A stretch of DNA of 61,157 nucleotides from an uncultured Acetatifactor sp. (GTDB taxonomy: Bacteria > Bacillota > Clostridia > Lachnospirales > Lachnospiraceae), in NCBI GenBank assembly GCA_934394815.1, contig CAKRRD010000011.1:1-61157 (forward strand), read 5' to 3'. A model generated the notes under the pieces. That model had not been told where the DNA came from and did not search any database. It saw nothing but the letters and a program-made list of their open reading frames with translations. A program made the translations under genes and the position numbers. Positions 29,898 through 37,260 of the stretch are shown piece after piece; positions within the stretch are counted from its first letter, which is position 1, and each line of letters starts with the position of its first letter.

Positions 29898-31277
29898 TTA
29901 ATCCACAATCTCTTTTGCCGTCACTGCTTCCCCAATATGGCAGATGATCTTTTTATAGATCCTTACGAGGAAATAGGAACTTAAGAGTACACTGGCCAGT
30001 TCCGCGATGGGGAACGCCCACCAGATCAATGTCACATCACCGCTTAAGGATAACAGCTTTGCCACCGGAAGCAGGACACACATCTGTCTGGCCACTGACA
30101 CGATCATGCTGTAAACGCCGTTGCCCAGCGCCTGGAATACGCTTCCTACCACGATACAGAAGCCCGCAAATACAAAACTTAAGGAAATGGTCTCCAATGC
30201 CGGAACGCCGATGGCAATCAGGCTCTCCTCCGCGTCAAACATACGCATGAGCTGTGCCGGGAAAACATGCATTACGATCAGCCCCACGCACATGATACCT
30301 ACGCCGTAAGCCACACTGTGTTTGATTGTCCTGATGACACGGTCTTTATAACCGGCACCGTAGTTGTACGCAATAATGGGCACCATGCCGTTATTCAGTC
30401 CAAAGACCGGCATGAATACGAAGCTCTGCAGCTTGAAGTAAATGCCGAACACCGTCTGGGCGGAGCCGAAGGCTGCCAGGATCAGGTTCATTCCATAGGT
30501 CATCAGGGAACCGATGGCCTGTACCACGATGGAAGGTGCACCCACCTTATAAATCTGTCCGATCAGATGACCGTTAGGGCGGAATCCCTTCATGGAAATA
30601 TTCAGTTCCTTATTGAATTTCAGATTAAAGATCAGCGCCATGGCTGCGGCGATGATCTGACCGATTACGGTAGCCACTGCGGCACCGGCGATTCCCATGC
30701 GGGGCATGCCGAAATAACCGAAGATCAGGATCGGATCCAGAATGATATTGATGATTGCACCGGTTCCCTGGGTAATCATGGTGTAAAAGGTCTTGCCGGT
30801 AGCCTGTAACAGTCTCTCAAAGGTCGTCTGCAGGAAAATCCCCATTCCCGCCACACAACAGATTGTCAGATAGGTCACACCGTATTCCTGCACTTCCAGC
30901 ACCTCCGTCTGGCTGGCAAAAAACGGTCTGCTGACCAGCGCCCCGATCACAGCAAAACCAACATAGCTGGCGATGGCAATGAAAATACCGTTTCTGGCGA
31001 TAATATTGGCCTTCTCAAAATCTTTTTCTCCCAGTGTTCTGGACAAAAAGGCATTGATACCCACCGCAGTTCCCACTGCCACAGCAATCATCAGACTCTG
31101 GATGGGGAACGCCAGGGATACGGCCCGCAGGGCATATTCATTAATCCGGGACACGAAAATACTGTCTACGATATTATACAGAGCCTGCACCAGCATGGAG
31201 ATCATCATGGGTAAGGACATGGAAATCAATAATTTGTCAATAGGCATGACGCCCATCTTATTTTCTTTGGTCTGCAT
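29898..31277 (-). CDS. MATE family efflux transporter 1
   Basis: A 459-residue multidrug/toxin-extrusion family membrane protein with about 12 helices. The N-terminus (PIDKLLISMSLPMMISMLVQALYNIVDSIFVSRI) and the second-half repeat (GAPSIVVQAIGSLMTYGMNLIL) are characteristic of the DinF/NorM-related group common in Clostridia. These exporters use a sodium or proton gradient, and the substrate is not predictable. It is a single gene between two tRNA units, so its transcription may be read through from or into them. A second, only distantly similar MATE gene lies at 39.9-41.3 kb. Confidence 0.93.
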   Translation of the reverse strand: MQTKENKMGVMPIDKLLISMSLPMMISMLVQALYNIVDSIFVSRINEYALRAVSLAFPIQSLMIAVAVGTAVGINAFLSRTLGEKDFEKANIIARNGIFIAIASYVGFAVIGALVSRPFFASQTEVLEVQEYGVTYLTICCVAGMGIFLQTTFERLLQATGKTFYTMITQGTGAIINIILDPILIFGYFGMPRMGIAGAAVATVIGQIIAAAMALIFNLKFNKELNISMKGFRPNGHLIGQIYKVGAPSIVVQAIGSLMTYGMNLILAAFGSAQTVFGIYFKLQSFVFMPVFGLNNGMVPIIAYNYGAGYKDRVIRTIKHSVAYGVGIMCVGLIVMHVFPAQLMRMFDAEESLIAIGVPALETISLSFVFAGFCIVVGSVFQALGNGVYSMIVSVARQMCVLLPVAKLLSLSGDVTLIWWAFPIAELASVLLSSYFLVRIYKKIICHIGEAVTAKEIVD

Positions 31278-31310
31278 ATATTTTCCTTTCTCAATGTAAA
31301 AACGAAATAA

Positions 31311-31333
31311 AAAAAGCCCCGAAAGGGGTTTTT
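31311..31333. terminator. Terminator at the end of the four-tRNA unit
   Basis: AAAAAGCCCC-GAAA-GGGGTTTTT is symmetrical and works on both strands. On the minus strand it ends the Arg-His-Gln-Lys tRNA transcript just before the MATE gene. Confidence 0.85.
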
Positions 31334-31360
31334 AAAATGTGGGGATGATGTACATTAACA

Positions 31361-31377
31361 AGTGAGGCATGGGGGAT
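31361..31377 (-). repeat. Duplicate of the tRNA-Lys 3' end
   Basis: AGTGAGGCATGGGGGAT repeats the 17 bp at 31424-31440, which are the 3' end of tRNA-Lys plus two flanking bases. A T-arm-like palindrome (GGGGGTTCGAATCCCC) follows at about 31386. No full tRNA can be built here. It may be the remnant of a second tRNA gene or of an integration event at the tRNA 3' end. Confidence 0.6.
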
Positions 31378-31425
31378 CTCGACCAGGGGGTTCGAATCCC
31401 CAGATCAGGATATCACAACACTTAG

Positions 31426-31498
31426 TGAGGCATGGGGGATTCGAACCCCCGACAACTTGATTAAAAGTCAAGTGCTCTACCGACTGAGCTAATACCCC
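31426..31498 (-). tRNA. tRNA-Lys (TTT)
   Basis: A 73-nt cloverleaf with acceptor GGGGTAT/ATGCCTC (two wobbles), anticodon stem ACTTGA/TCAAGT around CTTTTAA (anticodon TTT) and T loop TTCGAAT. It is last in the four-tRNA unit. Confidence 0.95.
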
Positions 31499-31507
31499 AT
31501 AATAAAA

Positions 31508-31579
31508 CAGGGCTAGCTGGATTCGAACCAGCGAATGCAGCAGTCAAAGTGCTGTGCCTTACCGCTTGGCGATAGCCCT
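31508..31579 (-). tRNA. tRNA-Gln (TTG)
   Basis: A 72-nt tRNA with an A1-U72 first pair (AGGGCTA/TAGCCCT), the Gln-type D arm CGCCAAGCGGTAAGGC, anticodon stem CAGCA/TGCTG around CTTTGAC (anticodon TTG) and G as discriminator. Confidence 0.95.
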
Positions 31580-31627
31580 ATAAATATGACACCAAGCGTG
31601 CCATTACGACACTTCACTCATAGTAAA

Positions 31628-31702
31628 GGTGGATAAAGGGATTCGAACCCTTGGCCTCCAGAGCCACAATCTGGCGCGCTAACCAACTGCGCTATACCCA
31701 CC
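31628..31702 (-). tRNA. tRNA-His (GTG)
   Basis: A 75-nt tRNA including the extra 5' G of tRNA-His paired with discriminator C73. Acceptor is GTGGGTA/TATCCAC, and anticodon stem CCAGA/TCTGG encloses TTGTGGC (anticodon GTG). Confidence 0.95.
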
Positions 31703-31742
31703 ATGCGAGACAGTGATGACCAAAAGCCTTCCTTATCTCAAA

Positions 31743-31816
<74 letters not shown>

Positions 31817-31856
31817 ATATCTGTCTGTTAGCCACATCAGCGAACCGACGAAGCAT

Positions 31857-31885
31857 ATTGTAACTTATCCGACATCATTTGTCAA
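31857..31885 (-). promoter_or_regulatory. Promoter of the Arg-His-Gln-Lys tRNA unit
   Basis: TTGACA (31885-31880), 17 bp, TACAAT (31862-31857) on the minus strand, 40 bp before tRNA-Arg. Confidence 0.85.
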
Positions 31886-31935
31886 CAGTTTTGTACTAAT
31901 TTTTTGAAAAATAAATACAAAATCCAAGTTACACG

Positions 31936-32010
31936 TCGGGGTGACAGGATTCGAACCTGCGACCCCCTGGTCCCAAACCAGGTGCTCTAGCCAAGCTGAG
32001 CCACACCCCG
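31936..32010 (-). tRNA. tRNA-Pro (TGG)
   Basis: A 75-nt tRNA with acceptor CGGGGTG/CACCCCG, anticodon stem CCTGG/CCAGG around TTTGGGA (anticodon TGG) and T loop TTCGAAT. It has its own promoter, and transcription may continue into the next four tRNAs because no terminator is visible between them. Confidence 0.95.
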
Positions 32011-32047
32011 GAACTGCGTTACTGCGTTTTCCCGCAACGCAGGAGTA

Positions 32048-32077
32048 ATTATAACCTAATTTTTTTCCATCTGTCAA
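32048..32077 (-). promoter_or_regulatory. Promoter of tRNA-Pro
   Basis: Perfect TTGACA (32077-32072), 18 bp, perfect TATAAT (32053-32048) on the minus strand. Confidence 0.85.
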
Positions 32078-32094
32078 GAGGCAAGTTATGTACA

Positions 32095-32577
32095 CTACGG
32101 ACGAAGGTACGCTATGGTGAAATGTACCTTTTCCTCTCTGTCGATTTCCATGATCGCATAGGACGGCTGTCGGCCTTCCTGTCTCGGATATGACAGACTT
32201 CCCGGATTCACCGCAATAATATCATCCTCAATGTCAATCACGGGACGATGGGTATGTCCGTACAATACAATGTCCACTCCACGGTCAATGGCTTCTTTTT
32301 TGATGGTCTCATTCCCCATGGATACATAATAGTTATGTCCGTGGGTCACCCAGACCTTATAGGGGCCGATATCCAGCGTGATCTCTCTGGGGAGCTCCGA
32401 GAAAAAGTCATTGTTGCCCAGCACAATATAGACCGGACATTCTGCTGCTGAAGAAAGCGCATACTCGCTGCCCTCTGCATCCCCACAATGGATCACCATA
32501 TCCGGGTGATGCATCTCCAGCACCTTGAAGTAATTCTCATTCTTTTTGTGGGTATCACTTACGATCAGTATCTTCAT
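32095..32577 (-). CDS. YfcE/MJ0936-type metallophosphoesterase
   Basis: A 160-residue small calcineurin-like phosphodiesterase with the complete metal-binding set: SDTH (7-10), HCGDAEG, LGNND, VTHGH, YGHTHRP and NPGS. Family members hydrolyse phosphodiesters, but the natural substrate is unsettled. Its start overlaps the end of the RdgB gene by 23 bp, a pairing seen in many Clostridia, and the two are surely cotranscribed. The stop lies 18 bp before the promoter of tRNA-Pro on the same strand. Confidence 0.93.
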   Translation of the reverse strand: MKILIVSDTHKKNENYFKVLEMHHPDMVIHCGDAEGSEYALSSAAECPVYIVLGNNDFFSELPREITLDIGPYKVWVTHGHNYYVSMGNETIKKEAIDRGVDIVLYGHTHRPVIDIEDDIIAVNPGSLSYPRQEGRQPSYAIMEIDREEKVHFTIAYLRP

Positions 32578-33166
32578 ATTTCTTCAGTTCCTCTTTCATC
32601 AGTTCCAGGGCCTTGCCTCTGTGGCTGACCTGATTCTTCTCTTCTTCTGTCAACTCTGCCGTGGTCTTGCCGAATTCCGGTACATAGAAAATAGGGTCAT
32701 AACCGAATCCGTTGGCCCCCTTCTCTTCATAGCCGATCCGTCCTTCGATAGTGGCTCTGGTGGTCAGTTCTCTGCCGTCCGGCAGCACCGCTGCAATCGC
32801 ACAGACGAAGCGTGCGGCACGCTCTTCCTCCGGCACTCCTTCCAGTCTCCGGATCAGATTGGCATTTTTAATGGAATAGGGCGTGTCCTCTCCCAGATAC
32901 CTGGCGGAATAGATTCCCGGTTCTTTGTTCAATGCATCGATCTCCAGCCCAGAGTCATCCGCCATCACAATGTCTTTCGTGAAAGCTGCTACCGCACGGG
33001 CCTTAATCAGTGCATTTTCCTCATAAGTACTGCCATTCTCCTCAATATCTGTCCGGATACCCGCGTCTTTCATGGAGACGACCTCCAGACCGGTATCTTC
33101 CATGATCATGCGGATCTCTTTGATCTTGCCGGCATTGCCGGTTGCAAATACGATTCTTCCCTGCAT
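32555..33166 (-). CDS. rdgB: Non-canonical purine NTP pyrophosphatase (RdgB/HAM1)
   Basis: A 203-residue housecleaning enzyme that hydrolyses dITP, ITP and XTP to monophosphates and so keeps deaminated purines out of DNA and RNA. The family motifs are present: FATGNAGKIKEI, MADDSGLEIDAL, YSARYLGED, GFGYDPIFYVPEF with GKTTAELT, and SHRGKAL near the C-terminus. The ATG at 33166 is preferred to the one four codons earlier because GAGGAG stands directly before it. Confidence 0.96.
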   Translation of the reverse strand: MQGRIVFATGNAGKIKEIRMIMEDTGLEVVSMKDAGIRTDIEENGSTYEENALIKARAVAAFTKDIVMADDSGLEIDALNKEPGIYSARYLGEDTPYSIKNANLIRRLEGVPEEERAARFVCAIAAVLPDGRELTTRATIEGRIGYEEKGANGFGYDPIFYVPEFGKTTAELTEEEKNQVSHRGKALELMKEELKKYEDTDRK

Positions 33167-33253
33167 CTTACTCCTCATGCCTTTCCGTTCTTATCTATTC
33201 ATCATTACGTATTAGTATAAACCGCGGAAACAACTTTCGCAATATTTTTTCAT

Positions 33254-34405
33254 CTACACGTCTCTTCTCTTCGGAGGCTTCGGTCCCAGAAACTGATAAT
33301 AATAAGTCTTCATCATTCCGTTGTAGATCTTGCGGTTCTTGTCCGCTTTTCTGCCGATATCCTTTTCCGCCTGCTCATAGGCCGTAATCAGATACATGCT
33401 CCAGGAATCCAGTTCCCGGAATCTCTCGCCGATGGTTCTGTACAGCTGTGGCATCTGACTCTTATCCTGTAAACGCTCTCCGTAGGGAGGGTTCGTGATG
33501 ATAAAACCATATTTTTTCGGATGATGAAGATCCTCCACACCACGGCGCTGGAAATGGATCAGCTTGTCCACTCCTGCCATCCGTGCATTCTCTCTGGCGA
33601 TTTTCACCATGTCTTCGTCAATGTCGTAACCCTGAATATCGGTCTCCACGGACAGATCTATCATCTCTTCCGCTTCGTCCATGGCATCGTACCACACCTT
33701 TTTCCCTATAATATGAGGCCATTCTTCCGCCGTAAAGCTGCGGTTCCTGCCAGGTGCCATATTGGCTGCCATCATAGCTGCCTCAATGGGAAAAGTGCCG
33801 CTTCCGCAAAAAGGATCCACCAGAATCCTGCCCGCATTCCACGGAGTCAGCTCAATCAGCGCCGCCGCCAGATTCTCCGCGATGGGTGCCTTCGCCGTAA
33901 GCTTCCGGTAGCCACGCTTATGCAGGGATTCTCCTGTGCTGTCCAGTCCCACGGTCACTTCATCCTTCATCAGGAAGACACGGATAGGGAAGCCGGCACC
34001 GTCCTCCGGGAACCAGCTGATGTCATACTGTGCCTTCAGACGTTCCACCATTGCCTTTTTCATAATGGACTGAATGTCAGAGGGGCTGAACAGTTTGGAT
34101 TTTACGCTGGCTGCCTTGGCCACCCAGAATTTTCCGTCCTTAGGGATATACTCTTCCCAGGGCAGTTCCTTCGTTCCCTGAAACAGTTCCTCAAAAGTCT
34201 CCGCATGAAAGCTTCCCACTTTAATGAGAATGCGCTCTGCGGTGCGCAGGAAAATATTGGCTCTGCACAATGCCTCCTCATCTCCGAAAAAGGTAACGCG
34301 GCCATCCGCTACTTCTGTTATATCATATCCAAGATCTGTAATCTCTCTTTTTAATACCGATTCCATGCCGAAATGGCAGGGAGCAATCAACTCAAAACGT
34401 CTCAT
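33254..34405 (-). CDS. THUMP-domain 23S rRNA guanine-N2 methyltransferase (RlmL-like)
   Basis: A 383-residue class I RNA methyltransferase. An N-terminal THUMP domain (about 45-155) binds RNA, and the C-terminal Rossmann fold has the SAM site DPFCGSGTFPIEAAMMA and the catalytic NPPYGERL typical of N2-guanine modification. It corresponds to the YpsC/RlmL N-terminal methyltransferase half, without the RlmK half fused to it in Escherichia coli. The long frame begins at 34444, but MRRFELIAPCHFGMES with GGAGGAA just before it is the usual start. It is followed by RdgB and YfcE on the same strand after 87 bp. Confidence 0.93.
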   Translation of the reverse strand: MRRFELIAPCHFGMESVLKREITDLGYDITEVADGRVTFFGDEEALCRANIFLRTAERILIKVGSFHAETFEELFQGTKELPWEEYIPKDGKFWVAKAASVKSKLFSPSDIQSIMKKAMVERLKAQYDISWFPEDGAGFPIRVFLMKDEVTVGLDSTGESLHKRGYRKLTAKAPIAENLAAALIELTPWNAGRILVDPFCGSGTFPIEAAMMAANMAPGRNRSFTAEEWPHIIGKKVWYDAMDEAEEMIDLSVETDIQGYDIDEDMVKIARENARMAGVDKLIHFQRRGVEDLHHPKKYGFIITNPPYGERLQDKSQMPQLYRTIGERFRELDSWSMYLITAYEQAEKDIGRKADKNRKIYNGMMKTYYYQFLGPKPPKRRDV

Positions 34406-34481
34406 TCGTTCCTCCGGATCTCTGTCTTCAATAGTTACACACATGGAATTATTATATATGGATTCTGAAAATATGTAAATA

Positions 34482-34501
34482 GGGCTGCCTTACGGCAGCC
34501 C
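34482..34501 (-). terminator. Terminator of the 49-residue Asn/Gln-rich gene
   Basis: GGGCTGCC-TTAC-GGCAGCCC is a perfect 8-bp stem with a 4-base loop, 26 bp after the small gene's stop on the minus strand. The following T tract is interrupted (TATTTACATATTTTC), so strength is uncertain. Confidence 0.7.
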
Positions 34502-34527
34502 CGGAAAAACTTAACTTATGCACCAGA

Positions 34528-34677
34528 CTAGCAGTTCTTGTTCTGCTCCCTGCTGTTGCTCTGGTTCTTATTCTGATTCTGGCTGTTCTGCTTATTCTGG
34601 GAGTTCTGGCTGTTCTTGCTGTTCTTGCTCTCATCATAAGAGTTGTTATACTTATTCTGCTCATAATTGTTAGACAT
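34528..34677 (-). CDS. Small Asn/Gln/Ser/Lys-rich protein (49 aa)
   Basis: A short gene with an excellent ribosome binding site (AGGAGG, eight bases before ATG) and its own terminator. The product begins MSNNYEQNKYNNSYDESKNS and continues almost entirely in N, Q, S and K with no hydrophobic residue able to form a core; it ends in a single Cys. About half of the residues are Asn or Gln. It should be disordered and soluble. No family is recognised; such low-complexity proteins are reported as hypothetical in clostridial genomes, and spore-associated or prion-like behaviour is only speculation. It sits alone between the rRNA methyltransferase gene and a possible small RNA on the other strand. 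Confidence 0.8.
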   Translation of the reverse strand: MSNNYEQNKYNNSYDESKNSKNSQNSQNKQNSQNQNKNQSNSREQNKNC

Positions 34678-34785
34678 ATTTGTGACCTCCTGATAGGAAA
34701 TATCTTTTTTAGTTACAGGAGTAGTATGTCAATTTCGCACAAAAATATGCCAAAAAATTATGGTACTTTAGAACTAAATTTCTTC

Positions 34786-34814
34786 TTGCATTTTTGTATC
34801 ATTAGTACTATAAT
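34786..34814 (+). promoter_or_regulatory. Promoter of the candidate small RNA
   Basis: TTGCAT (34786-34791), 17 bp, perfect TATAAT (34809-34814) on the plus strand, pointing into a stretch with no open frame. Confidence 0.6.
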
Positions 34815-34820
34815 CAGAAT

Positions 34821-34920
34821 TGTAAATAGAAACCCCTTCATGATTCTATTTGCACCCTTATGTATTATTTATTTATACTCCCCTCATGAGAGCCACCAGC
34901 TTCCCCCTGGTGGCTCTTTA
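34821..34920 (+). ncRNA. Candidate C-rich small RNA, about 100 nt
   Basis: Downstream of the promoter the plus strand can fold as AAATAGAA/TTCTATTT (hairpin with the C-rich loop ACCCCTTCATGA), then a single-stranded stretch with CTCCCCTCATGAG, then a perfect 10-bp terminator stem GAGCCACCAG/CTGGTGGCTC (34890-34916) with the loop CTTCCCC and trailing TTTA. Three C-rich loop or open segments of this kind are the hallmark of Gram-positive small RNAs that pair with Shine-Dalgarno sequences (the RsaE and csRNA type). No known family is recognised, and expression is not proven. Confidence 0.5.
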
Positions 34921-34931
34921 CGTTGGAACTA

Positions 34932-35029
34932 TTCAGAGCTGATAAATATAACCGAAATAACCGTCAGATGCCAACATCTGTAAAGGTACTTCGGTCATAT
35001 TATTTATTTGCAGATTGCGCAACTCTGAA
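34932..35029. repeat. Imperfect 98-bp inverted repeat
   Basis: TTCAGAG (34932-34938) pairs with CTCTGAA (35023-35029). Inside these, AACCGAA pairs with TTCGGT, AT-rich arms flank them, and CAGATG/CATCTG forms a hairpin at the tip. It lies just after the HAAS gene stop on the minus strand and after the small-RNA terminator on the plus strand. It could be a structured 3' end or a small inverted-repeat element. Confidence 0.5.
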
Positions 35030-35048
35030 TCGTTGTTTTATATAGTCT

Positions 35049-35549
35049 CTAATTGAGCCAATCCCGGAATAATTTCACCAGAAACAATACTACCACAATG
35101 GGAACCAATACCGGTGCCAGGAAAGACAATACAGAAAATACCGCGCTGAAGATCAACGCTACGACCAGGATTCCAAGGATCAGCCACACCCAGCCCGGAA
35201 GCTTCGAAAGCGCATTTGTCACTTTGTTCTGATGTTTCCCATATCCGTTCTCCGCATCCTCTGCATAGCTGTGGTGCGGATTCTGTCCTGCTGCTTCCCG
35301 GTACTCTCCGTTGCCATAGACCGTATTGCGGTATCCGGAGCGGTTGTCGCCGCCGTTGGTCTGAATGATCGTACGGGCAATCAGTCTCGGATCTCCCAGG
35401 CTCTCCAAGACTTCCTCTTCCGTCCTGCCTTTGCGGATCTCCGTATTTATATAATCTTCATAATAATTCACATTATCCTTAACCAGGCCGGGAGAGACAC
35501 GCCCATTCAATGCCATCCGCAGTCGATCCACAAATTCCTGTTTGTTCAT
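35049..35549 (-). CDS. HAAS/DUF1700-domain membrane protein
   Basis: A 166-residue protein. The N-terminal helical domain (1-65; MNKQEFVDRLRMAL, NYYEDYINTEIRKGRTEEEVLESLGDPRLIARTII) is the HAAS (DUF1700-like) domain, found with PadR regulators and membrane sensors. A polar, glycine-rich linker (about 66-110) precedes one or two membrane helices (about 117-160). HAAS proteins are thought to link envelope state to transcription, but no PadR gene is adjacent here. A second HAAS domain lies in the FtsW-like protein at 59.3-60.7 kb, which does have one. Confidence 0.85.
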   Translation of the reverse strand: MNKQEFVDRLRMALNGRVSPGLVKDNVNYYEDYINTEIRKGRTEEEVLESLGDPRLIARTIIQTNGGDNRSGYRNTVYGNGEYREAAGQNPHHSYAEDAENGYGKHQNKVTNALSKLPGWVWLILGILVVALIFSAVFSVLSFLAPVLVPIVVVLFLVKLFRDWLN

Positions 35550-35655
35550 ACTTTCACGTTTTCCTCCATTTACACCATCATTTTAGCATGACATAAGTAC
35601 TACGTAAATATACGGAGTGGGAAGTATTTCTAAAACTTTTCTAAAATAGCAATAC

Positions 35656-35683
35656 AAAAACCCCGGAGACATCATCTCCGGGG
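35656..35683 (-). terminator. Terminator of tRNA-Arg (ACG)
   Basis: CCCCGGAGA and TCTCCGGGG form a perfect 9-bp stem (35661-35683) and five T follow on the minus strand, 8 bp beyond the tRNA. Confidence 0.88.
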
Positions 35684-35690
35684 CCTTAGA

Positions 35691-35764
35691 TGTACGTGAC
35701 AGGATTCGAACCCACGACCTTCTGGTCCGTAGCCAGACGCTCTATCCAGCTGAGCTACACGTAC
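35691..35764 (-). tRNA. tRNA-Arg (ACG)
   Basis: A 74-nt tRNA with acceptor GTACGTG/CACGTAC, anticodon stem TCTGG/CCAGA around CTACGGA (anticodon ACG, read as ICG after TadA editing, codons CGN) and T loop TTCGAAT. It is a single-gene unit. Confidence 0.95.
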
Positions 35765-35841
35765 ATTTACAGGTTTTCGCCTGCAACAGTATGTATTGTA
35801 ACTGCTGCAGGCGAAAATGTCAATAGAATTTTTCAATTTTT

Positions 35842-36132
35842 TCAAACAATTTTATTTTCTGCCTGTTTTTCCGCTGCCGGTACAACTTTTATGTCGTATT
35901 TTTCCAGGATAGCCTGCTTAAATTCTTCGTAATTGTCCTCGTCATCATAGCAGGCATATTCGATCTCCAGCGGTTCTTCCGTCTTCATCAGAAGCATTCC
36001 CAAAAGAGACTTTGCATCCATTGCCGTCTTCTGAATACGGATATCGATTGCATCATCGAATTCATTACAGGTATCTACAAAATGTCTGATATCGTCTTCC
36101 GAATGGAAGGTAATATATAACTTTTCTTTCAT
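35842..36132 (-). CDS. HPr-like domain protein lacking the active-site histidine
   Basis: A 96-residue protein with an HPr-like fold. The regulatory-serine helix is recognisable (MDAKSLLGMLLM, compare AKSIMG of HPr), but the phosphocarrier motif GLHARP is absent, so it cannot carry phosphate in the phosphotransferase system. Related Crh and HPr-like proteins of Firmicutes act in regulation only. The N-terminus MKEKLYITFHSEDD follows GGGGGAA. A GTG five codons earlier is in frame but less likely. It is followed by tRNA-Arg and preceded by pyrF, about 80 bp away on the same strand. Function unknown. Confidence 0.75.
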   Translation of the reverse strand: MKEKLYITFHSEDDIRHFVDTCNEFDDAIDIRIQKTAMDAKSLLGMLLMKTEEPLEIEYACYDDEDNYEEFKQAILEKYDIKVVPAAEKQAENKIV

Positions 36133-36211
36133 CCTCTGTTCCCCCACCTATCCTGATTACAGAAATATGTTACCTTAACAGTTTTCTCGGTTGTCTTTCG
36201 TTTATACCATG

Positions 36212-37138
36212 TCAGCGTGCTGCCAGCGCCTGTGCGATATCCTCACGCATATCCAGTACGGCTGCACGGGATGCATCCGCATAATTCTGCTCGCCGAACT
36301 GTACGTACTTCTCCTGCTGGTATGCAGCAATGATGCCACGGGAAGAGTTGATGATGGCACCCAGACCGTCCTCATTGAAGAAGTGTACCAGATCTGCGCC
36401 CTTACCGCCCTGTGCACCGTAACCGGGTACCAGGATAAATGCCTTGGGCATCACTTTACGCAGTACCTTGCCCTGCTCCGGATAGGTTGCTCCTACGACA
36501 GCACCTACATAACTGTAGGAATCACCCATGCAGTCAGCTCCCCAGGCAGCTACCTTTTCTCCTACCAGTTCATACAGAGGTCTGCCATTCACCAGCTGAT
36601 CCTGGAACTCGCCGCTGCTGGGATTGGAAGTTTTCACCAATACGAAAATGCCCTTCTTCTCTTCCTTGCAGATCTTCACAAAAGGATTCACACCGTCAGA
36701 TCCCAGATAAGGATTCACGGTCACAAAATCCTCATCAAAACCGTAATAGTTCTTGCTGCCTACCTGTACTTTGCCCAGATGGCCTACCGCATATGCTTCG
36801 GAAGTGGAACCGATATCGCCACGCTTGATGTCGCCGATGACAATCAGTCCTTTTTCCTTACAATAATCTACCGTCTTCTTAAATGCCACCATGCCGGGAA
36901 TGCCGAACTGCTCATACATTGCCACCTGAGGCTTCACAGCGGGCACCAGATCATAAATAGCATCCACAATCCCCTTATTATACTGCCAGATGGCCTCCGC
37001 AGCGCCTTCCAGTGTCTCACCGTATTCGGCGAATGCTGCTTTCTTAATATATTCCGGCACGAATTTCATCATAGGATCCAGTCCTACCACGATCGGTGCG
37101 TTGGTTTCTTTGATGCGGGTGATCAGTTTGTTGATCAT
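36212..37138 (-). CDS. pyrF: Orotidine 5'-phosphate decarboxylase, type 2
   Basis: A 308-residue enzyme that makes UMP from OMP in the last step of pyrimidine synthesis. It belongs to the longer type 2 group (about 300 residues). The substrate-binding lysine is in VVGLDPMMKFVPEY, the catalytic Asp-Lys-Asp array is in VIGDIKRGDIGSTSEAYA, and VPGYGAQGGKG is the phosphate-binding loop near the C-terminus. No other pyr genes are in the window, so it is separate from any main pyrimidine operon. Confidence 0.96.
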   Translation of the reverse strand: MINKLITRIKETNAPIVVGLDPMMKFVPEYIKKAAFAEYGETLEGAAEAIWQYNKGIVDAIYDLVPAVKPQVAMYEQFGIPGMVAFKKTVDYCKEKGLIVIGDIKRGDIGSTSEAYAVGHLGKVQVGSKNYYGFDEDFVTVNPYLGSDGVNPFVKICKEEKKGIFVLVKTSNPSSGEFQDQLVNGRPLYELVGEKVAAWGADCMGDSYSYVGAVVGATYPEQGKVLRKVMPKAFILVPGYGAQGGKGADLVHFFNEDGLGAIINSSRGIIAAYQQEKYVQFGEQNYADASRAAVLDMREDIAQALAAR

Positions 37139-37220
37139 TTTTCCTCCGTTCTGTCATAACCTCTTGTCATGACCTCATTTATTTTGAATCGATCATCCTG
37201 TACTCGCCGGATGACCGCAG

Positions 37221-37248
37221 AAAAAGGCACCGCCTTCGGACGATGCCT
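37221..37248 (-). terminator. Terminator of nrdD
   Basis: AGGCATCG and CGGTGCCT pair (one wobble) around an 8-base loop, and a T run follows on the minus strand, 13 bp beyond the nrdD stop. Confidence 0.82.
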
Positions 37249-37260
37249 CTTAAGCTGTTT

